From positions 1 to 11,123 of the forward strand of contig CAYLNK010000227.1 of NCBI GenBank assembly GCA_964384675.1: a stretch of DNA of 11,123 nucleotides. The letters are read 5' to 3'. The notes under the pieces are model-generated. The model saw nothing but the letters and a program-made list of their open reading frames with translations. It did not search any database and was not told the DNA's origin. Of the stretch, positions 7,108 to 11,123 are shown piece by piece. The DNA is from CAYLNK01 sp964384675 (GTDB lineage: Bacteria; Acidobacteriota; Thermoanaerobaculia; UBA5066). A program made the position numbers and the translations under genes. Position 1 is the first letter of the stretch, and the number at the start of each line of letters is the position of its first letter.

Positions 7108-7191
7108 ATGTACGAAGACCCCATCGCGGAGGGCCGGGCCCTCCGCTCGCTCCGCGTTGCCTCGACGCGATCGGGGAGGCGCTCCACATGA
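7108..7191 (+). CDS. 27-codon leader ORF, ATGA-overlapped with the IS630-like gene
   Basis: The ATG at 7108 has a strong AGGAG (7096-7100) with a 7-nt spacer. The ORF reads MYEDPIAEGRALRSLRVAST and so on, an Arg/Ser-rich tail, to TGA 7189-7191. The stop overlaps the ATG of the next gene (7188-7190) in an ATGA arrangement typical of translational coupling. Codons 7-13 lie on a 21-bp palindrome. No family match; at this length it may act as a translated leader rather than as a functional protein. It is not rich in any single amino acid beyond Arg and Ser, so classic amino-acid attenuation is not indicated. No expression or conservation evidence is available here. Confidence 0.45.
   Translation: MYEDPIAEGRALRSLRVASTRSGRRST
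7126..7146. promoter_or_regulatory. 21-bp palindrome inside the leader ORF (operator or mRNA hairpin)
   Basis: The arms GCGGAGGGCC (7126-7135) and GGCCCTCCGC (7137-7146) are perfect complements around one base, G7136. As DNA it has the form of a dimer operator 42 bp before the HTH gene start. As RNA it would fold a very stable hairpin with a 3-nt loop. The leader's ribosome passing through it could open or shift this structure and so affect the downstream SD (GGGGAGG at 7173-7179). Confidence 0.45.
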
Positions 7192-8189
7192 CGGTGCCTT
7201 CTCTCACCCAGGAGGATTCCAGGACGCTGCGTGGATGGGTCCGTTCCCCGCACACGGCCCGGCTCATCTCGAGGAAGGCCCAGGCTCTGCTCCTGGCCGC
7301 CGACGGCGTTCCCAAGTCACGCATCGCCCGGGAGCTCGGCCTCAGCCGGCCGACGGTGATCGCCTGCGTACAGAGGTTCGAGACCGAAGGGATCGACGGG
7401 CTTGGCCGCGTCGCGCCCGGCCGTGGGCGGAAGAGGACCATTCCAACCGAGAAGGTCGAGGAGATCATCCAGAGGACGCTCCATTCGAGGCCGCGAGGGT
7501 CCGCGCGCTGGACGTGCCGCACGATGGCGCGAGAGGCGGGTGTCAGCCCGGCGACCGTGCAGAGGATCTGGGATCTGCACGGCCTGAAGCCGCGCCGTTC
7601 ACGGTCGCCTCTGTCGGACGACAGGCTCGTGGAGCGGCTGACCGACGTCGTCGGCCTCCTCCTGAACTCGCCCGACCGGGCCGTCGTGCTCATCGTCGAC
7701 CGCAGGTCGCGGGTGCCCGTGGTCGGGGGTCGCCGCGTGGAGGCGCCGCCTCGTGAGCCCATGGCGTCCACGCTTCCCGCCGCGCTCGAATCCCTGAACG
7801 CCCGGGTGGTCGGAGACTGCCGTCCGCGTCGCCGGAGCGCGATGCTCCTCCGCTTCCTCCGGCGCCTCGACCGGGGGTTCCCGCCGGACCTGCGGCTCCA
7901 CGTCATTCTCGACCGCGGAGGAGCTCACGACCGCTCCAGCCTCGCGGCGTGGCTGAGCCGGCACTCTCGCTTCGTCCTCCACGCCACGCCGCCGGGCCGT
8001 CCCTGGCTCGACGTCGTCGCCGAGTGGGTCCACCACCTGACCCCGGCCGTGCCGCGCCGGGGGTTCCTCACGAGCGTCGACGATCTGATCGCCGCCGCTC
8101 GCGGCGTGGTCGAGCGCCCGGAAGACGTCGACGGGCCGTTCGTGTGGACGGCCTCGGTGGAGTCGATCCTGGAGAAGATCGCGATGTAG
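7188..8189 (+). CDS. IS630-type transposase relative with degenerate DDE domain, possibly domesticated
   Basis: 333 residues. The ATG at 7188 follows GGGGAGG (7173-7179) by 8 nt. Residues 26-72 form a first HTH (RKAQALLLAADGVPKSRIARELGLSRPTVIACVQRF), and residues 86-134 a second winged-helix-type HTH (WTCRTMAREAGVSPATVQRIW), the paired arrangement of IS630 transposases. Residues 165-330 match the DDE_3 catalytic domain: Asp171 (VLIVDRRS) and Asp242 (HVILDRGGAH) are kept, as is the C-terminal FVWT...ILEKI. At the third acidic position (family pattern WLNxVE) the sequence is WLDVVAEW, so Ala278 replaces Glu with Glu279 one residue off. The segment after the first Asp is shorter than in active relatives by roughly a dozen residues or more and lacks the DEK and DRTQPG-like motifs. 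No terminal inverted repeats or TA duplications are apparent. DNA binding probably survives while transposition does not. A decayed IS remnant is the alternative, but the intact frame, strong SD and coupled leader argue for use. Confidence 0.82.
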   Translation: MTVPSLTQEDSRTLRGWVRSPHTARLISRKAQALLLAADGVPKSRIARELGLSRPTVIACVQRFETEGIDGLGRVAPGRGRKRTIPTEKVEEIIQRTLHSRPRGSARWTCRTMAREAGVSPATVQRIWDLHGLKPRRSRSPLSDDRLVERLTDVVGLLLNSPDRAVVLIVDRRSRVPVVGGRRVEAPPREPMASTLPAALESLNARVVGDCRPRRRSAMLLRFLRRLDRGFPPDLRLHVILDRGGAHDRSSLAAWLSRHSRFVLHATPPGRPWLDVVAEWVHHLTPAVPRRGFLTSVDDLIAAARGVVERPEDVDGPFVWTASVESILEKIAM

Positions 8190-8219
8190 ATCGAACCGCC
8201 CCGGGGCCCGAAGGGACTC

Positions 8220-8304
<85 letters not shown>

Positions 8305-8314
8305 CCGCGACGGA

Positions 8315-8343
8315 ATGATGCGCGGAGCCGGACGGGGAGACAA
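8315..8343 (-). promoter_or_regulatory. Candidate promoter of tRNA-Leu
   Basis: On the minus strand TTGTCT (8343-8338, 4 of 6 to TTGACA) and CATCAT (8320-8315, 4 of 6 to TATAAT) are spaced by 17 bp. A start at about 8308 would leave a leader of only a few nucleotides before the mature tRNA 5' end at 8304. Confidence 0.42.
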
Positions 8344-8360
8344 TCCGCCGGGGAGGCCAC

Positions 8361-9578
8361 ATGGGAGCGAGGGCGGGACGGACCGTCGCGGGGCTCGGCC
8401 TCGCGGCGGTCGCGATCGGGGCGCTGGCGGTGGTCGCCGTTCCCGCCTTCGTGATCTACCCGTTCCGGCCGCAGACGAGCGACGGCCTCGCGCTCTCCTA
8501 CGGACTCAAACGGATCGCGCCGGTCGCCACGTCGATCGCGCTCGTCCTGGCCGCCACGCTGGCGGCCGGGCTCTGGTCGCGGGCCCGGCGCCTCGCCCGG
8601 GCCGGCGCACTGGCGGCCGTCGCCGTCACCGGGCTCGCGGCGTGGTTCGCGCGACAGAACCACTTCGAGTGGATGTTCCATCCGATCCCGGCGCCGCGGT
8701 TCGCGCCCGCGGCCTCCGCGCGATGGGTGCGACCGGGGGACCGGGTCCTCGCCGTCTCGCGCGGGGACGACGCGGTCGCGTACCCCATCCGGCTGATGGC
8801 GTACCACCACCTGCTGCAGGACATCGTCGGCGGCACGCCCGTCGTCGTCACGTATTGAACGCTCTGCCACACCGGTCTGGTGTGGGAAGCAAACGTGGAC
8901 GGAAGGACGCTCCGGTTCCGGCTCTCGGGGATCAACAACCAGAACTTCCTGATGCGCGACGAGGAGACCGGCTCCTGGTGGCAGCAGGTCTCCGGTGAGG
9001 CGATCCTCGGGCCGTTGAAGGGGAAGAAGCTCCGGCACGTGCCGCACGACGAGCTGTCGTTCGCGCTTTTCCGGGGCGAGCGGCCGGCGGGTCGCGTGCT
9101 CCGCGAGGATCAGGCCGCGGCAGCCGCCGGGAGGTACGACGGGTACCGGGAGTGGGAGCCGCGCGTGGGGAAGCTACCCGTCACCACGTCCGCGACGCTC
9201 GATCCCTCCCTGCCGCCCCGCACCGTCGTGGCCGGACTCTGCGCGGGAGGCGCCTGTCGGGCCTATCCGGTCTCGGCGGTCACGGCGTCGAGCCCGCTCC
9301 TCGACGTGGTCGGCGAGGTGCCGATCGTCCTCCTCACCGGCGGTGATGGCCGCTCGCTACGCGCCTTCGACCGGCGGGTCGAGGGACGCGAGATCGAGCT
9401 CTTCGCGTCGGCGGATCGGAGCGTCGTCGACGCGGCCACCGGCTCGACCTGGGACTTCGGGGGCAGGGCGATCGCGGGCCCGCTCGCGGGCCGGGCGCTG
9501 GTGGCGATCCCGCTTCTCGAGGACTACTGGTTCGACTGGAAGACGTACCACCCGGAGTCGAGCCGTTACTCGAGGTGA
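8361..9578 (+). CDS. DUF3179 selenoprotein, membrane-anchored, Sec at residue 166 (UGA 8856-8858)
   Basis: The ATG at 8361 follows GGGGAGG (8350-8356). With the in-frame TGA at 8856-8858 read as selenocysteine, the frame gives 405 residues ending at TGA 9576-9578. Residues 9-35, 51-72 and 80-97 are membrane helices, followed by an extracytoplasmic region. The DUF3179 domain contains GGTPVVVTY-U166-T-L-C169-HTGLVW, where family members normally have Cys at the first position (TYCxLC), so the stop falls exactly on a conserved redox Cys and leaves a UxxC motif. After the UGA, family features continue in the same frame (NNQNFLMRDEETGSWWQQVSGEAILGPLKGKKL) to the typical end (YWFDWKTYHPES). Residues about 286-398 repeat the 126-242 half without the Sec motif (Gly327 aligns with Sec166). 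A SECIS candidate follows the UGA. Function is unknown; thiol/selenol redox chemistry or metal binding is inferred. A nonsense mutation is the alternative, but it is less likely given the position and stem-loop. It is followed 26 nt later by the YjbR-family gene. Confidence 0.85.
8856..8890 (+). promoter_or_regulatory. Candidate bacterial SECIS element with its Sec UGA
   Basis: The UGA is at 8856-8858. CCACACC (8867-8873) pairs perfectly with GGTGTGG (8879-8885) around the loop GGTCT (8874-8878). A lower stem GCT (8861-8863) / AGC (8888-8890) adds three pairs below an internal loop. The loop begins 15 nt after the UGA, close to the spacing of known bacterial SECIS elements. The GGUCU loop matches the loop core of the E. 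coli fdhF SECIS, whose G and U contact SelB. The element lies within the coding region, as bacterial SECIS elements do. Confidence 0.75.
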
Positions 9579-9604
9579 CGAGGCGGCGTACGATTCCGTC
9601 CGGG

Positions 9605-10021
9605 ATGAACGAGCTCGACCGGGTGCGTGAGATCTGCCTGGCGCTCCCCGGCGCCTACGAGAAGATCGCGTGGAACGCGCCGACGTTCCGGGTCGGCAAG
9701 CGGCAGTTCGCGATGTACGCGGACAACCACCACGGGGACGGACGGGTGGGCCTCTGGTGCAAGGCGCCCGAGGGTGCCCAGGAGGAGCTGGTCGCCTCGA
9801 GCCCGGACTGCTTCTTCGTGCCACCTTACGTCGGCCCGAGCGGCTGGATCGGGATTCGCCTGGACCGTGGCCTGGACTGGGGCGTCGTCGCGACGCTCGT
9901 GGCCGAGGCGTACCGGGAGGCCGCTCCGAAGCCGCGGGCGCCGCGCGCGGGGGCGGGCCGAAAGGCGGGCCGAGGGACGTCCAGGGATGGAGGCGACGGT
10001 CGGATTCGAACCGACGAATGA
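9605..10021 (+). CDS. YjbR/MmcQ-family protein
   Basis: 138 residues from the ATG at 9605. A GTG at 9575 in the same frame overlaps the previous stop and adds ten Arg-rich residues unlike the family, so I prefer the ATG. The family pattern is clear: VREICLALPGAYEKIAWNAPTFRVGKRQFAMY, LWCKAPEGAQEEL, the FFVPPYVGPSGWIGIRLD motif, and DWGVVATLVAEAYREAA near the end. Family members are small CyaY-like-fold proteins annotated as DNA-binding, with no firm role. Residues after about 112 form a basic Pro/Arg/Gly tail. The last ten residues (GGDGRIRTDE) and the stop TGA (10019-10021) are encoded by the antisense of tRNA-Cys, so this gene ends 34 nt inside a convergent tRNA gene. It lies 26 nt after the selenoprotein gene and is probably co-transcribed with it. 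No strong SD is visible. Confidence 0.85.
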   Translation: MNELDRVREICLALPGAYEKIAWNAPTFRVGKRQFAMYADNHHGDGRVGLWCKAPEGAQEELVASSPDCFFVPPYVGPSGWIGIRLDRGLDWGVVATLVAEAYREAAPKPRAPRAGAGRKAGRGTSRDGGDGRIRTDE

Positions 10022-10063
10022 GGCTTTTGCAGAGCCTTCCCTTAACCACTTGGGTACGTCGCC
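9988..10063 (-). tRNA. tRNA-Cys (anticodon GCA), CCA encoded
   Basis: Cloverleaf on the minus strand. The acceptor GGCGACG (10063-10057) pairs with CGTCGCC (9998-9992), with discriminator U at 9991 as expected for Cys, and an encoded CCA at 9990-9988. The D arm is CCC...GGG with AAGTGGTTAA. The anticodon stem AGGCT/AGCCT carries loop CTGCAAA (anticodon GCA). The T arm is GTCGG-TTCGAAT-CCGAC. The 3' half overlaps the end of the YjbR-family gene on the other strand. It lies 53 nt downstream of the sensor kinase gene on the same strand and may share its transcript, as I see no clear promoter in the gap. Confidence 0.97.
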
Positions 10064-10116
10064 CCGTGCGGCCGGCCGGATGTTAGCAGGAGATCCTCGC
10101 CGCGTGCCCTCGGGCC

Positions 10117-11123
10117 TCAGGCGCGCGGGAGCGTGACCCTCGCGACGCAGCCGGATCGCTCCGCGCGGTTGGCCAGCGTGACCGAGCCGCCGTGCGCCTC
10201 GGCGATCTGCCGGCAGAGCGCGAGGCCGATCCCGGAGCCGCCGGGCTTGGTCGTGAAGAACGGGACGAAGAGGTTGGCGGTCTCGGGAAGGCCCGGACCC
10301 TCGTCCGCCACGAAGAGCTCGATCTCGCCGTCGCTCGCCGTCCAGCCCGCCCGCACCGCTCCGCCCGTCGCGAGGCTCGCGTCGACCGCGTTCCGCACCA
10401 GGTTGATCAGCATCTGCTCCAGCTGATCCGGGTCCGCCTGGATCGAGACCGGCGGGCCCTCGGCGACGGAGACGGGCAGCCGCGTCTCCAGGCGCGCGAC
10501 GCGCTCGAGGGCGGCCCCCAGCGGCACGTCCCGCGGCTGCGGCTTCGGGAGCTTGGCGAGCTGCGCATAGGCGCCCACGAAGCGGCGCAGCGACTCCGCC
10601 CGCCCTTCGATCACCGAGAGGCCGCGGCGCGCGTCCTCGTCGGCGTCCTCGGGGCGAGGCTGGCGCGCCAGGAGGGTCTGGAGGCTCCCGGCGATCGACT
10701 TGATCGGGGTGAGCGAGTTGTTCAGCTCGTGAGAGAGGACGCGCACGAGCCGCTGCCACGCGTTGCGCTCCTCCTCGCGCAGCTCCAGCGAGAGGTCGGA
10801 GACGACGAGGAGGTCGTGCGGCAAGCCGTGCTCGCGGAAGCGGCTGCGGCGCAGGCTGTAGCGGCCGGCCCCGCCCGGGAAGGCGTGCGCCACGGTGCGC
10901 ACGGCCGGCCCGCCGAGGAGCTCGGCGAGGTCCAGCTCGGCGGCCGTCCGCTCCATCAGGTCCGCCGCGGGGCGCGCCATCAGGCGTCCCGCCGCGCGGT
11001 TGGCCAGGCGCACCTGCCGGCCCGGGTCGAACGCGAAGACCGCCACGTCGATCTCGTCCAGCACGGTGGCGACGAGGGCCGACGCCTCGAGCGCCCCGAG
11101 GCGCTGCTCCTCGAGCGTCTCCC
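10117..11123 (-). CDS. Sensor histidine kinase, NtrY/NtrB-like, N-terminus outside window
   Basis: The frame is open to the window edge: ETLEEQRLGALEASALVATV precedes the GTG at 11064, so that GTG is unlikely to be the real start. Numbering from it for convenience, residues 1-90 are a PAS-like sensor domain (EIDVAVFAFDPGRQVRLANRAAGRLM). The HisKA segment holds the phospho-acceptor His112 in SHELNNSLTPIKSIAGSL, and the HATPase region has the N box (INLVRNAVDA, Asn225), G1 (DEGPGLP, 254-260), F box (FVPFFTTK) and G2 (GGSGIGLAL, 275-283), ending at TGA 10119-10117. HELNN rather than HELRT, followed by the wording of the ATPase core, is typical of NtrY/NtrB-like kinases that pair with sigma-54 activators. 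The partner regulator is not in the window. All kinase motifs are intact. Expected membrane helices would be upstream. Confidence 0.93.
   Translation of the reverse strand, partial: ETLEEQRLGALEASALVATVLDEIDVAVFAFDPGRQVRLANRAAGRLMARPAADLMERTAAELDLAELLGGPAVRTVAHAFPGGAGRYSLRRSRFREHGLPHDLLVVSDLSLELREEERNAWQRLVRVLSHELNNSLTPIKSIAGSLQTLLARQPRPEDADEDARRGLSVIEGRAESLRRFVGAYAQLAKLPKPQPRDVPLGAALERVARLETRLPVSVAEGPPVSIQADPDQLEQMLINLVRNAVDASLATGGAVRAGWTASDGEIELFVADEGPGLPETANLFVPFFTTKPGGSGIGLALCRQIAEAHGGSVTLANRAERSGCVARVTLPRA

Noticed and set aside
7188..8219. Complete IS630 element with ends
   Set aside because: I searched the flanks by eye for matching inverted repeats and TA duplications and found none. 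The upstream hairpins do not match anything downstream of 8189.
8880..9578. Separate gene starting at GTG 8880
   Set aside because: No Shine-Dalgarno, it starts inside the SECIS stem, and its product is the second portion of a DUF3179 domain whose beginning lies in the same frame before the UGA.
9566..10759. 397-codon minus-strand frame across the sensor kinase, tRNA-Cys and YjbR region
   Set aside because: It crosses a tRNA gene and reads the kinase gene out of frame; no domain pattern is visible.

Overview
The window is very GC-rich (about two thirds or more, judged by eye) with strong G/C preference at third codon positions. It carries bacterial genes only: exported TPR proteins, two secreted peptidases, an NtrY/NtrB-like sensor kinase, two tRNAs, and a DUF3179 protein whose reading frame runs through an in-frame UGA. 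This mix suits a GC-rich soil or sediment bacterium, with Acidobacteriota (for example Thermoanaerobaculia-like lineages) as my best guess. No marker gene fixes the taxonomy, so this is inference.

Layout. 1-1098 (+): C-terminal part of a TPR protein whose start lies outside the window. 1190-4330 (-): a two-gene peptidase unit, a Tat-exported M24 Xaa-Pro-type peptidase followed by an S9 prolyl-oligopeptidase-family enzyme. Together these could trim proline-containing peptides outside the cytoplasm. 4410-5991 (+): an exported DUF4034-like/TPR gene read divergently from the peptidases and broken by an apparent one-base frameshift at a CCCC run near 5280. 5992-6299: intergenic. 6300-6977 (+): a small exported protein with a Pro-rich tail. 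6978-7187: three hairpins, a 27-codon leader ORF with a strong ribosome binding site, and an internal 21-bp palindrome. The leader overlaps by ATGA the next gene, 7188-8189 (+), an IS630-type transposase relative that has lost its third catalytic acidic residue and part of its DDE domain. 8220-8304 (-): tRNA-Leu(UAA).

8361-9578 (+) is the most notable locus. It is a three-helix membrane-anchored DUF3179 protein in which TGA at 8856-8858 takes the place of the first Cys of a conserved CxxC motif (Sec-Thr-Leu-Cys). A perfect 7-bp stem capped by GGUCU, a bacterial SECIS candidate, begins 8 nt after the UGA, and the same frame continues for another 239 residues. I read it as a selenoprotein that an automatic annotation would split into two genes. 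It is followed closely by a YjbR/MmcQ-family gene (9605-10021) whose stop codon lies inside the antisense of tRNA-Cys(GCA) (9988-10063, -). The window ends in a sensor histidine kinase (10117-11123, -) that is open at its N-terminus.

The two best candidates for new biology are the selenocysteine DUF3179 protein with its internal half-repeat, and the apparently domesticated IS630-like protein with its coupled leader ORF and palindrome.
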